A stretch of 64,000 nt of DNA, taken from positions 124,001 through 188,000 of the forward strand of contig JAKOGI010000056.1 in assembly GCA_029747015.1 (NCBI GenBank), in the 5' to 3' direction. The stretch comes from Carnegiea gigantea. Taxonomy: Eukaryota > Streptophyta > Magnoliopsida > Caryophyllales > Cactaceae. This document shows, one piece after another, positions 1 through 11,801 of this stretch. Under the pieces are notes generated by a model, which did no database searches, was not told the origin of the DNA, and saw only the letters and a program-made list of their open reading frames with translations. How positions within the stretch are numbered: position 1 is the stretch's first letter; each line of letters opens with the position of its first letter. Made by a program: the position numbers and the translations under genes.

Positions 1-985
1 AAGCAACAAGTAATCCACTGATTCTAAATCACCTTCATACATATAGCACCTATTAGTCAAGATCTTTCTCCTCTTTTGTAGGTTATCACAAGTCAGAGGC
101 AAAATTTGACATATGATGCTTCTCCCTCCCCCTTCCCCCCCCCCCCCCCCGGTCATAAGGGAAAAAAAAGATGAAGATATGTTTAAAGGGGCCAAATACT
201 TCCACATGAGCTTGCAAAGGAACACTCGAATAGAATCTATAATGATGGGTAGTTCAAGTGTAGGAGCTTCAAATAATAGGATTTAATTGTGAAGTGCCCT
301 CTAGAATCCAAATCCCATTTCACCATATTATGTAATGAGTCCCTTGGTTTGACATCATTGCGCTTATTAAAAAAAGCTTACAAGAGTATCATCCTCAACA
401 GACCTGTCTCGAACAAAAGAGGCGACCAGATAGTGGTGCTTGATGCTCGCTCCCAATAGTCAGCAACGGAGGCGTCTCTCTCCACTACTAGGACAAAAAG
501 AGCAGGCGAAGGCTCTGTCAAGGGGGTGTCATCACACCATCGTTCATGCCTAAAAAAGGGGGTGTCATCACACCTTCATTCATGGCTAAAAGAGATGAAA
601 GAGCGATCGTCAATCTCAAATGAAAAATAAGGAAATAATTTCTCCCATCTTTTCAAGACATGCCTCCAGAGGCTATGCCCATAAGAACCATTAGGAGTAG
701 AAAGAAACCACCCTCACCGTATTTTATGGTAATCACCTTTCTCCAAGGAATTCCCTTCTCATTCATAAATTTCCCAAGTCACTTGCCACAGAGAGCCTCA
801 TCAAAAATTCGCAAGTCCATGACCCCTCAACCTTCTTAAAACATAGGCTACAACAATAACAACGCCTTAGAAAGATAGGAGTAAATCCAAATATAGGCGG
901 CCTTAGCTAGGAAGACATCCCTACCCATAAAAGGACCAATTCCCAATTCCAAAAAGCCCCCATAAAAATTTGGAAAATATTTTAA
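1..985 (-). pseudogene. L1-type LINE, 3' part (RT C-terminus and zf-RVT remnants)
   Basis: On the minus strand a broken translation reads like the region after the RT domain of plant L1 LINEs. Near 690-830 there is a segment resembling the family's usual 'GGLGIRN..FNEALLGKW' block, here reading FDEALCGKW. Near 250-340 is DSRGHFTIKSYYLKLL, typical of the stretch before the zf-RVT zinc-binding domain. Near 10-70 is LTNRCYMYEGDLESVDYLLL-like sequence, typical of zf-RVT itself. Stops and frame shifts occur throughout, so it is dead. It is the downstream half of the element whose upstream half lies at 5095-5930; an RTE LINE separates them. The window edge cuts its 3' end. A 17-bp stretch is duplicated near 523 and 559, and a C-run lies near 138-151. 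Confidence 0.75.
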
Positions 986-3900
986 AAGGTGAAACTTTAG
1001 ACAGGCACAAGGTATTATACATGAAACATAAAGTCAACTGACACTGAATATATATAAAAACAACATAGCAAAGGTGACTACTATGCCTTAACAATCCGAG
1101 GTAGGATAATAATAACTGTTATAATGAGCATACTACTAGCATTCGGGGGGGAAAAAGGCAAACACAAGTAGAATGGTAAACAATACAACACCCCAACATT
1201 TCGTACCACTCCAAAAGCTAAAGGGAAGCCGCTAAGCACACTACCTATGCTCTGCTACCTTCATCTTAGATCTCCACAAACTCCTATCCTAACCCATGTC
1301 CTCTATTAGTCATAGAAATTTCAAATCAAATTTAATCACCTCGTTCCAACTTTTTTTTAGTCGAACTTTTCTTTAGTCGACCTCTACCTCTTCTACATTT
1401 GAGAAGGTTAATTACCCACACCTTCTCACACGTACATCCACACTCTTCCTCCTCACGTGACCAACCCACCAGTGCATTCTCTCTCAACTTATCTTCTATG
1501 GTCGCCACTTTGACCTTATTTCTAATGACCTCATTCCTAAACCTATCTAATCTCGTATGACCTCAAATCCACTGAACCATCCTCATCTCTACTACCATCG
1601 ACCTCTACACTTGGGTCTGTTTTATTGGTCAATACTATGAGTCATACACAATGCTGGTCTAACTATGATACAATAAACTTTGCCCTTTAATCCTATAGGG
1701 ATCTTCCTATCACGCAACACTCATGAAACATTCTTCTGTTTTTGTCATCCCACTTTCATGTACTCATCGATGTCTTTGTCAATATCTCCTTTCTCTTGAA
1801 TGATCAATCTCAGATATTTAAACTTCTCAATCTTTGGTATTGTCATAACACCAAAGGTAACTACTCTCTGGTCCTCTTCCCCTCTACTGAAAGTACATTT
1901 TAAGTATTCAGTTTTTGATGTACTTAAATTAAAACACTAGACTCTAGAGTATGTCTCCACGGATCCAACTCAATGTTGACTCTGTTTCTAGTCTTATTGA
2001 TAAGGACAATACCATCCACAAATAGCATGCACCATGATGCCTCATCTTAGATCCCTCCGTTGAGTTCATCCATTACAATATTGAAAATAAATGGGCTTAA
2101 AACTATGTAGTCCAAATGTCACCAAGAAACTCATTTGTATTTCCTAATAAGGTCCTAAGATTCGTCTTTACTCCTTCGTACATATCCTCAATAATCAGAT
2201 ATACGCAACCAACACTCATTTCTTCTCTAAGCATCTCTCTAACACTTCCCGCGGTGCTCTGCTTTTTCTAAGTCTAAAAACACCATGTGAAGATCATTTT
2301 TCTTATCCCTACACAATTCCATGAGCCTTATAACGAGTTAGATTGCTTCTGTGATCGATCTACCTTGCATAAAACTAAACTGGTTCTACGAGATTGGAAT
2401 AACCTTCCTTAGCCTCCTTTCGATCACCCTTTCTCATAACTTTATAGTGTGCCTAAATAGCTTTATCCCTCTGTAATTATTACAATTTTGAATATCTACC
2501 ATGTTCTTATATAGCGGGATGATTGTACTAAGTCTCCACTTACAGGTAGTCTTTCTTAAGAATAATATCAAATAGCTACGTTAACCACTTTAATCCCTCT
2601 TCATCCAAACACATCCACAGTTCCTTAGTTCCTTGCTCCTTCCTCTAGGGATTCTCGTTCATATCATTGAAGAGCTTATAAAAGTACTCTTGCCATCTTT
2701 CTTTTATTTTTGTTTCCTCTACTAGGACCTTACCATCTTTATCTTTGACGCACCTTACATTATCAAGTCTTTTGATCTCCTTTCAATAGCCATTTATAGC
2801 TTAAAGATCTCCTTCCCTTCGTTAGTCTCAAGTTGTTCATATAACCTTTGATGGTGATGTTCTTAGCATCAGTCAAAACCTGCTTTGCTACCTTTTTCGC
2901 TTACTTGTACCTAATTTTATTAACCTTTTTTTCTTCATCTGTCATACTATTAATTAAAGCAGCATATGCATCTTGTTTCTCCTTGACTTTCTCTTTTGCC
3001 TCTGCATTTCACCACCAAGCTCCTTTTATTCTCCTTTTATTCTGAATCCACCCCTCTAGAAGCTCCTAAAATTTCCTTGGCAAATCTCCGAATACACTCC
3101 GCCATTGCTTCCCTTTTCTCCAGCTCCCTTATGCTTTAATCTTCTCCTAAAACTTTGTTGCGTTCTCATTAGTAAGATTCCACCATTTAACTCTAGGGTC
3201 CCCAACACTTCTCTTCTTCCTCTTCGAACCTTTAATAAACATCCATTACCAATAGCCTATATTGTGTCCGCAAATGTTCACTTGGTATCACCTTACAATC
3301 TTTGCACAACCTCCCATTATTCACTAATTAGGAAGTAGCCAAATTGAGTCGTCGTGATGCCACCCTTAAAGGTCACAAATAGTCAACCTTAAAAAAGGAG
3401 TTAACAGCCATCAATTCTTTTTTTTTTTTTTTTTGATAAGACGTTACCAACCATCAATTCATGGGCAACCACAAAGTCCAAAATCGATAGCCCTCCATTG
3501 TTTCTTTCCCCATAAACAAAATCTCCGCATGTTGTATCATACCCATCTGCCTTTGTCCAAATATATCCATTAAAGTCGTCTCGTATAGTAAGTTTCTCAC
3601 TCTAAGGTACACCCTGAAGAATCCTATCTAAATCCTCCCAAAATTGCTTCTTCATATAATCTACTAAACCTATTTGTGGCGCATAAATACTTATTACATT
3701 GAGGATTTCTAACCCTACCACTAACTTAATTGCCATAATGCGCTCACTCTTACAACTCACTTCTAATTCTTGATCAGCCAACTCCTTATCGTCCAAAATA
3801 CCCACTCCATTTCTGACTCTATTAAACCCTGAATACCAAAGTTTATAGCCTCCCACCCATTTAGTTTTTTGAATATAAGCTATGTTAATCTCACATCTAC

Positions 3901-4045
3901 GAAAAGCTTTAACTAACTCAATCAACTTGCCTATAAAAGTCCTAATATTCCACAATGCAAAACGCAACCTATCGAGCCCTACACTCCCCCTAACCCCTTT
4001 TCCCCCTGAAGGAAAGCATGGGCTATAAAATTGTTCTCCACTAGA

Positions 4046-4260
4046 TTAAGCTAAACAAATTAATAATAATAACAATAACAATAGCAACAACACCAACAAC
4101 AACAATAACGTTGCTGTTGTTGATGTTGATGATGATGATGAAGAAAAATAGTAGTAATAATAATAGTAATAGTAGTTGTTGAGTAGTCGTATAACTAATA
4201 ACAATACTACCAGAATAAAAATAAATGATACTAATGTTAATAATAAAAACAACTGACCAA
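4046..4260. repeat. Degenerate trinucleotide tract in RTE 5' region
   Basis: Interrupted runs of AAT, AAC and GAT trinucleotides. The same type of tract lies in the equivalent place of RTE copy 2 (about 21845-22350), so it belongs to the element and is not a random microsatellite. Confidence 0.7.
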
Positions 4261-4700
4261 ACTAAGATAATACCAATGATAAGATAAATATTAAAAAAAT
4301 CCGAGCACCAACAATACTAACTAGACTAAAAGAAGCACAAATTGACCAGCCCTTTGTAAACTAAAATAGGGCTAAGGCAAAAATAACAAGGAAGCCACAA
4401 CTCAAAAAGATAACAAACACAGCTTAAAAAGATCACAAGCGCAGCAGGCTTGGCAACTCAAATCACATCCAATCAACAAACTGAAGGCTGAGAGACAAGG
4501 TCCAGCTTGCTGACTCAATCCAGCTGAAAAGCGGCTGTGGATTAGGCCTCCAAACACAGCGGCTGCGGTGGCTAACAAGAGGGTTGAGGCGCCACCGAAC
4601 AGAGCACCAGAATACAGAGGAGGCTGCGGTGACTGGGGTAGGGCTCTGCTGGTGCCAATGGAAAACAGAGGTCTTAGATGCATGAGTCCTCACTGGCAGA

Positions 4701-5052
4701 CGCCCAGTAACATGGGCGGCACGACCCGGCATCGAGTACCAGCGGCGATCCTTGGGTAAGGTCAAGGACAGGGGAAGGGAAGGGCAGTTGTGCTCACTGG
4801 TGGAGATGGTTAGAGAAAAGGGGTGGTGGGATATAGAGTTCGACCAAACACTAAGCCGAGACTGAGCTTACCTCAAGTGGTGACGCCCAGTAAGGCAGGC
4901 GGCACCACCATGGCATCGAGAACCAGCGGCGATCCTTGGGCAAGGTCAAGGACAGGGGAAGGGAAGGGCAGTTGTGCTCGCCGGTGGAGATGGTTAGAGA
5001 ATAAGGGTGGTCAGGTATGGGGTTCGACCAAACACTACGCTGAGACTAAGCT
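4701..5052. repeat. 183-bp tandem duplication in RTE 5' region
   Basis: Two head-to-tail copies begin with CGCCCAGTAA at 4701 and 4884. They share nearly all bases, including a GATCCTTGGG...GACAGGGGAAGGGAAGGGCAG core and the TTCGACCAAACACTA segment. The GC content is much higher than the surroundings. The duplication lies in the presumed 5' UTR/promoter part of RTE copy 1. Confidence 0.85.
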
Positions 5053-5094
5053 GCAGCATAGGCCACCAAACACCACCCCCTAGCCATCACCGGA

Positions 5095-5930
5095 GCCCCT
5101 CACAAGGTCATACTTGAAATCACTCCCAAAAGAACTCCATAAGAAGTTTCTATGTATCACTTCTAACTTGGTAGCCACAGAAGAAGGTGAGAGAAAGAGA
5201 ATATGGAAGTAAGTTGTGATACTCAAGGGAACAATTCTAAGAGTTAAAATCTCCCCCTTTCCACAGATATTTATATTTCCACCCGGAAAGTCTTTTTCTC
5301 AACCTGTCAAAACTTGTATCCTAGCTAGCTTTCTTCTTAAATCTTACACCTAGAGGGAGCCCTACGTAAATAGTTGGAAAAGAATCAATGTTTCACCCTA
5401 AGCCAGACGCAAGCAACTGAATCCTCCTCTGCATGCATCCTGGCCAAGCTAATTCAGCTACTTCTCATACCTCATACCTGTACTACCTTAAAAAAAGTGA
5501 GAACACTACGGAGGTACACCATTAGTTCACAATCACTATGGCAAAAGATAATAGTATCGTTTGCAAAAAGAAGATGCGAGACGCTCATTGTTGTCACTCC
5601 CGAGATGACCTAGCACTAGAAGTCACTCCAATCATCCTAGTGAAAACCTTCATGACCAACAAAAGAAGAAAAGGTGATGAGGGGTCCCCTTGTTAAAGCC
5701 CTCTGGAAGCTGAAAAGAACCTACTTTGGAAACCATTGACAAGAACGGCAAAAGAAGTGGAAGAGATGCACTGACAGAGCCAACCTATCCATTCTCCCCA
5801 AAACCCATCCTCTTTATGTTGTACACAGAATTTGTGAATAAGAAGTTGCACTTGTGTTCCTTCCCCCAAGTAACCTCCCTCATTAACTATCCTAGCTTTG
5901 ACCAAATAACGTGGTGCAATCCAAGGTCTT
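5095..5930 (-). pseudogene. L1-type LINE, reverse-transcriptase fragment
   Basis: The minus strand reads through several frames as the middle of a plant L1 RT. Near 5693-5800 is WIGWLCQCISSTSFAVLVNG followed by FFSASRGL, the segment before the RQGDP box. Near 5541-5586 is SHLLFANDTIIFCHSD, the catalytic box with the first catalytic Asp replaced by Asn. Near 5290-5330 is RLRKRLSGWK, and near 5100-5180 a segment resembling the family's 'VANRLEKLQRDFLW'. Frame shifts, stops and the Asp-to-Asn change show it is inactive. The coding order continues at 985-1, so the RTE LINE (1010-5094) was inserted into it. Sequence upstream of the RT is missing: the recognisable part stops near a T/A palindromic run (5931-5957). 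Confidence 0.75.
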
Positions 5931-6640
5931 ATTTTTTTTTTTTTTAAAAAAAAAAACTGGTGTATCTCATGGTAGAAGGAGAATAGGATGCGATGGATTG
6001 AGGTTGGCGGCATGACCTATCCAAGTTTGAACTAGCTTAGCAAACTGAACTAAACCTAGCTAAAGGGGTATGTCCCATCCTAATTGCCATTCTCTTAGTT
6101 CTCACCTCCTCAGGTGTGAAATCAGTAGGAGATGAATTCATACCATCCTTCTTACTTCAGGAAAAAAAATTCAATTTAATCTTAGCTTTCATTCCTTCAT
6201 CTGAAAAAAGACCCCAAAAATCATATTACTGAAGTTTGCACCCCCGTCCAAACTCAAGTCCATTTTCACTCCTAGATTTCTTCCCTGAAATTCAATGCAT
6301 TAACCCTCTAAGAAACACATCGAAACGAAACGCAAAAAGTTAAAAGAATTACGAAGCCAATCAACTTGAAAAGGCAGAAATCTTGTCCAACAGATACAAA
6401 CTTAAACTGCACTAAATTGTTCAGAGATCTCATGTCAAAATGAACAACTGCAGTATGAGGTAGCATACTCCATAATTCCCAAAAAGAAATTTGCCATTTA
6501 CAAAAGATAAAGTAAAATAATGATGTTGAAAATTGCCATATTATAAAAAACAGAAAAATGGGTTTAACTATAAGGGAATGGCAGAGATGATAGAGAAAAA
6601 TGGAAAGCCACGATCCGGCAGGGGGGAAGGAAAAAAGTTT
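5931..6640. other. Intron or intergenic sequence without a recognised gene
   Basis: It begins with a T-run directly followed by an A-run (about 5931-5957), which may mark the 5' junction of the L1 fragment. The rest is AT-rich. I looked here on the minus strand for the next exon of the HP30 gene and did not find one. Confidence 0.5.
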
Positions 6641-6642
6641 AC

Positions 6643-8108
6643 CTGGATTGCACATCCTCCTTCCCTTTCAATCGCTTCAGGACAGTGGAGATCCCAATGT
6701 TGACACCAGTCATAACAGCAAAGTTGCGGGCTTGAACAAGAGGTCCTCCTGAAAGGGCCTACAAATAGACCACTATATCTGTTAACATTGGCACTTAAAG
6801 CACTTACTAGTAGATAAATGGAATGGATTTGCACAATAATCATTTATCAAGATACATGGAAGCTCGCAACAGACAATGGATCCTATCATAGCTTGGGACT
6901 AGGTGGTCAAGACATATGCAAACTCAGTAATGTCTAATCCCATATACTAGTAAAGGGGGGTACGTATATCCATATGCGTCATTTGCTAATAAGGATGATA
7001 TAATTGACTACTTTTGTTTCATTTTACTATGTTTACCAAGTGACAAGTATTCAACCTGGAGCTCGATACTATATGCCAGTACAGTAGCATAGGGTTCTAC
7101 ATTCTCGGTGGTATTTAACACTCCTGTCCCAACCCACCCACCCCAAAAAAAAAACAAAAAAAATCAAATCTCCAACATCCCAGTTTTGGGGTAATCTAAG
7201 CAAAAAGGCACGTCAGCCTACAACCATACCAAAATCACAATTCTACACAGCAAATTTTATATACATGACTGCACAAGTGACAAAAAGCATTTCCCATGTA
7301 TTACCGACATAAACTCCGAAAACTGTATACCCAATCTAAACTGTCGCTAGCTAACTAAGCGTAAATGCTAAAAGTTGAACTCTTGGATCAATTGACAAAG
7401 ATTCATATAAAACTGAGTCAATATCCGTACAAGAAGGCTGAGACCCAGGTAAGATAGATAACCTAAAACAAAGTTGATTGCAACCCACTCTTGGTAAGCC
7501 TACAGCCAAATCAATATCACAGTCCCATACAGCAAATTTCTTTCATATACATGACTGTATAAGTCACAAAAACGTTCGCGTTTCCCATGTGTCAGCCACA
7601 TAAAGTCCAGAAACTATAATATCAAACCTTGAGTTATCAACACTTAACAAGCATAAACGCTAAACCTTGAACCTTTGAATCAATTGGCAAACGACCCAGA
7701 TAAAATTAAGTCAATATCCATACGAAAAGGCTCAAACCCATATAAGACAGAAAGAAAATGGTACAAAAAAATGAATTATTAAAACCTAAAACAAGCAAAC
7801 CGAACCTGGGCTTGCCGAAAACTAGCCATGGCCTTAGGGTCAAGCCCAGCTTGAGTAGGCGGCAAAGGCAAGGAGGACGACATGTCCTGCGTAAGGGTAC
7901 CCATAAGGGCCCCAAGAAGGGCACCTTGGGCGGCGCCACCGACGGTTGCGGCGGCGGCCTCCACATAAATGGGCTGTTTAGAAAGCCAGGACTTAAACCC
8001 AGTTTCCAATTCTATGTATTTGTTTTGAATTTGGACCAAAGGGTTTTGGGGTGGCATTAAACCCTTGGCCGCCTCAACAAGCATCAACCCTTGCTTTCCT
8101 TCTCCCAT
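6643..8108 (-). CDS. HP30-2: HP30/HP30-2-type Tim17/Tim22/Tim23 family preprotein translocase, 5' exons only
   Basis: Exon 1 is 8108-7806, starting at ATG with MGEGKQGLMLVEAAKGLM. It encodes ETGFKSWLSKQ and a Gly/Ala-rich membrane segment, GGAAQGALLGALMGTL. The donor is CAG|GTTCGG. Exon 2 is 6758-6643 between TTTGTAG and AG|GTAAAC and reads ALSGGPLVQARNFAVMTG, then VLKRLKGKEDVQSR. These match the N-terminal half of Arabidopsis HP30-2 and HP30, proteins of the Tim17/22/23/PMP24 family. The family is known to act in the chloroplast inner envelope and mitochondrial membrane, where HP30 proteins take part in import of proteins without a cleavable transit peptide. The remaining exons (second half of the Tim17 domain and the C-terminal SAM-like part) are not in the window. 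Downstream lie the nested LINEs at 1-5930. The gene either continues beyond position 1 across a very large intron or is truncated. The symbol is by similarity; HP30 is the alternative. Confidence 0.85.
7263..7760. repeat. Tandem duplication of about 288 bp in HP30 intron 1
   Basis: Two diverged copies begin at the ACATGACTG repeated at about 7263 and 7551. Both contain matching blocks in the same order: AAGT.ACAAAAA, TTTCCCATGT, GCATAAACGCTAAA-like, ATCAATTG.CAAA and GTCAATATCC. The copies look roughly 75-80% alike by eye and contain no coding sequence. Confidence 0.7.
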
Positions 8109-8329
8109 TGCTTGATGGTTTGGAAAATGGGTGTTTTGGGGTTCTGATAAGAGAGGATTTGCAGGGTTTTATGGGGGCGAGGAGAGATAGATGGGAATTT
8201 GGGAATGCTGAAACTTTAGGATTGGACGATGGGTTTTACTGGATAGATGAAACTGGCCAAGTTTTTGCCAACTGCTGGACCCAACCGGGTCACCAGACTG
8301 TAAGAGTTCGTTTGAAAGGAGAGTAAGTT

Positions 8330-10384
8330 GAAAGCGTAAAAGTAAATATGAATAAGAATGAATAAAAGTATTCATAATTAGAGTGTTATTTTTTGAAATT
8401 CAAGTCTTTTATATTAATAAAAAATTTATATTTTTGGAATTTATGTGTTATTACTTCTCCAATTCATAGAACTTCATTTTTAATAACCCAATAAAAAAAT
8501 TTATCATGAACTCACCTTATGACACACAATCTATTTTTTAAATCATATAAAAATTATATATTAACTCAAAAAAAAGAAAAAAAATAAATAATAAAAAAAT
8601 TCAAAAGTTCCACGCGTGGAGGAATGCCCACAGGTTCCTCCACCCGTTGGTGCTGTTTGCTGAGCAAATGAAATGATGACGCTTGGTTATGGAGGGACCT
8701 ACGTGGTAATTTTTCCTTCTTGTGTCATGTGGCTACTAATGCTCTAAGAATAAGAGAGAGTAAATAAGAGTAAATTGCTTACTCTTATTTGGAAGTTTAC
8801 GGAGAGTAAGGACTAACTCTTATTTGGAAGAATATAGGAGTAAATAAGAGTAAGTGAAATAATTGATACATATGCTATCACTAAATATATTAAAATATAT
8901 TAGATTTAGATTTGTGGGGGTAAATAAGTAAACTACTTCATTCTTACCCCTCCTTACTTCTCCTTACACTCTATTTTAGAGAGTAAGAAAATGGAGGGTT
9001 TAGAGGACTAAGGGGGAGTAAGAATTACTCTCCTTAACTCCTCCTTACACTCCTTTTCTTACTCCCAAATATGGGTAAATGGGAGTACTCATTCTCCCTT
9101 ACTCCCTTTACTCATCCTTACTTCCCATCCAAACAAACCTTAAGGGTAAAGGAAGAATTATAATGTAATTTTTTTTTCAATTATTAGTTGGGTAAAGCCC
9201 TTATTAAAAAAAAGAAACATAAAACAACCACTACACAGCTGACAAGAAGACAGCTGCTGCATCCTATATAATACATAATTAAATTGAAAAGCTCATACAG
9301 CTACTAGCCATAAACACATACAACATTTGAGAGCTCCGCCTACTGATCATAAAAATTTCAAACTTGCTCATTATTTTCTATTTTCTTTCTCAAACTTCTT
9401 GTGATCCTTCTGATTGCTAGGGTCTCATGTCCGACGATTGAAATATCGAGTCTTTTGCTAATTTCTAAAACTTCTTTCGCTATTTCAGTTAGGGTTGGCG
9501 AATTATGAATTAGGCTGGAATTTCTGTTGCCACTATTCTTTCCTTTGTTAATGCAAGTTAGGTGTTGTTTTTTGGCAATTGAATTCGGCTGAGCTGAGTT
9601 AAATTGAATTGAATTTATTTTGCTTAATTGAACTGAATTTATTTTGCTCAATTGAACTTATTTTTTAGTGAACTAAACTTATTTTGTTACTAAATTAAAC
9701 TAAACATATTTTTTAAAAAAAAAAACCGAACTAAGTTGAATTTGAACTTAACCTAAAAAATAAGTTGAAAAGAGTAGAGTGCTACTCTATTTACCATTCA
9801 TATACCGTGGAAGCTGAATGTTTACCCCTAAGACATTATCATAGTTTGCCATGGTTTTAGATTTTAGATTTAGATATTTATGAAGAGATTCTTAATTTCA
9901 ATTGTCTGAAATAATGCCAATAAATAGCGGACCATAAGCATCTACAGCGATGGATTGTCGATCCACGTCTGGTGCCTCAATTCACCTAACCGTAGTACAA
10001 CGCACGATTCTGGAGAGGGGGAAATTTAACTGGATTATAGCAGATAGCAGCTTGCACGATCATTTCACTTGTCCTTCTGTTTTTTTTTTTTTTTTAACCT
10101 TTTTTTTACTTCAATTGGTTTTTTCTCTTTTTGTTTGCCTTTTTTTTTTTTAAAGTAGGATTATTAGATGCGAATGATCTGAACCTTGGGATTATTGGAC
10201 GGAAACAATCTGAACTTAAAAAATAGCTTCCAGTACTCCAGACTTTGCGGGTATTTATTTTCAGTAGTCAAAGTTCATTTTAGATTGTGTTTTTCTGACA
10301 ATTCTAAATGATATTGCCCCTAAAGTAATATAAAGATATAAAATTCAAGCTGTATAGATTCATTTTGAAGTTTAAATTGGCTAA
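8330..10384. other. Intergenic, low complexity
   Basis: This is the upstream flank of the HP30 gene, so its promoter is probably within 8110-8700. Region 8733-9142 is built from variants of GAGTAA and its complement TTACTC, such as AGTAAATAAGAGTAA and CTCCTTACACTCC, giving weak inverted symmetry. It ends in CCCATCCAAACAAACC, a pattern common at MITE ends. Region 9590-9800 is a run of TTGAATTGAA/ACTTATTTT variants. I see no gene. Confidence 0.5.
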
Positions 10385-10389
10385 AACGT
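10385..10389. repeat. Target-site duplication AACGT, left copy
   Basis: It directly precedes the TG of the left LTR and is identical to AACGT at 16214-16218 after the CA end of the right LTR. Five bases is the usual duplication length for LTR retrotransposons. Confidence 0.9.
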
Positions 10390-11788
10390 TGTTGCGAGAA
10401 AAACAGAGTTTTAATATTTATAAACCCCAAGTGCAAGGTATGTCGTTGAGTACTTGGGGTGTCGTCCACAGGGAATTGGGTTTCCAACTACCAGAGTTCA
10501 CTAGAGCGTCTCAAGCTAGGCAGGATCGAAGGGTGAGAAGGGGAAACTAAACTACGCTACAAATACAGAAACAAACGACTTGGAGTTGTGATTTCACCAA
10601 GTGATGAACCAACTAATCAAGACAGGTCCTAACCTACCCGAACCACACCATGAACAAGAGATGGTCGGTTGCACCATCAAAGACCGCCCAAGCCCTCTCT
10701 CAAGGGTCATGAGCTAGTCTAACTCGTGTAACCACCTACTTTCGTGGGGTTAGGCGAATTAGACCACAAAACTAGCAACCCCGGACCTAGCTCGATTCGG
10801 ATACTATTTTCGTGTCCCGAACTCGGCTATTCCCTCTCCCACACTAGCTAATTGACCTCACCTCTCAGCATAAGTCAATCGCCCAATAATATGGATGAAA
10901 GCCCTCTCAGGCATTTCATCGAACACTTGGCGGGCGTGAAGGAAATCTCTAGGTTCTAGGCATAGATTGGGTATGGCTATGCCTAGTACAAGATCAATTA
11001 GCCATCAAGAGGCTAATCACAATCCAAGCCAACACAATCAAACAACTAATCATCAAAAACAAATGAAAACCTAAACTAACAAATAAGAACATGAACACGA
11101 AGAACGAAACGAAGGCAATGAAATAAAACGAATTCAAACAACTAGATAACATGAATCAACAATGAAAACCAAACATATAAACTTAGGCAAATCAAATACA
11201 AGAATTAAAACTAACAAAACATAAACAAGAACAATGAAATAAATAGAGAAAAGGAAGAGGGAAACTTATGCTTGAATTGATTGAAGAACTTGAAATCCAC
11301 AAGCAAGAATCCCAAAATACAAACAACTGAGATCCTAATCTAATCCTCCTATTGAGGTTTTTATTGGATAAACCTAACCTAAACTAACCTAGAAAATCGC
11401 CCAAGGAGAAACCCCGAACGAACTCTCCCATGAACGCCCGAAAAAGGGGCTTTTATCGCGAACCCAGGCCTGACGCACGGCCGTGCGTCACCACGCACGG
11501 CCGTGCGCCTGGCCGTGCGCCTGGCCGTGCGTGGCTTCTGCCGCCAGTGCACGGTCGTGCCTCCCTGCAGGTCGGCCGTGCACTGTCCTTCTCTGCTGTG
11601 TTTTGCCCGTTTTCGCTGATTTTCATCGTTTTGTCCCATCTTTGTCCCTTTCCGCGACGTTTGCTCGATTTAGAGTTATTTCCTACAAAACATAAATAAA
11701 ACGAGTAAAAATTCTAAAGATTAAGTTATTATACGAGCGAAAAGTAGGTGAAAGAGGCACGTAAAATAGGTAAATTTACCGTTCAACA
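10390..11788 (-). repeat. Left LTR (3' LTR in element orientation)
   Basis: It is 1399 bp, bounded by TG..CA on either strand. A 9-bp inverted repeat, ACCCCAAGT (10424-10432) and ACTTGGGGT (10452-10460), sits close to the end that adjoins the primer site in the other copy. A GC-rich array of GGCCGTGC repeats lies at 11473-11588 (five copies). Confidence 0.93.
11473..11588. repeat. GC-rich palindromic GCACGGCCGTGC repeats in left LTR
   Basis: Five GGCCGTGC units, some inside the 12-base palindrome GCACGGCCGTGC, separated by CTGG, TCACCAC or TCG spacers. The array stands out from the AT-rich LTR. The right LTR has seven units. Confidence 0.9.
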
Positions 11789-11801
11789 CACCCCCACACC
11801 T
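11789..11801 (-). other. Polypurine tract of the LTR element
   Basis: On the minus strand it reads AGGTGTGGGGGTG and ends exactly at the LTR boundary, the expected place and composition for the primer of plus-strand DNA synthesis. Confidence 0.75.

Larger units (their letters stand above)
1010..5094 (-). mobile_element. RTE-type LINE, copy 1, degenerate and nested in the L1
   Basis: This is the minus-strand remnant of a plant RTE LINE whose proteins are often annotated 'craniofacial development protein 2-like'. The endonuclease N-terminus is readable at 3602-3967 (starts MRFALWNIRTFIGKLIEL; includes YKLWYSGFNRVRNGVGIL and SIYAPQIGL). The reverse transcriptase follows toward lower coordinates. 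Its catalytic box near 1998-2032 reads LFVDG where active elements have LFADD, so it is dead. The C-terminal arm lies near 1250-1620. The 5' untranslated part (about 4030-5094) carries (ATT/GTT)n-like trinucleotide runs also seen in copy 2, and a GC-rich 183-bp tandem duplication. Compared with copy 2, the extreme 3' end (the GGTCCCGC-containing tail) is missing. Boundaries are uncertain by tens of bases. Confidence 0.8.

Noticed and set aside
4402..5083. Overlapping GC-rich ORFs on both strands
   Set aside because: They lie in the 5' region of the RTE LINE and its 183-bp duplication; no family resemblance and they overlap on opposite strands.
11379..11699. Arg/Pro/Ala-rich ORFs in the LTR
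   Set aside because: They arise from the GC-rich palindromic repeats and occur in both LTRs; no evidence of translation.
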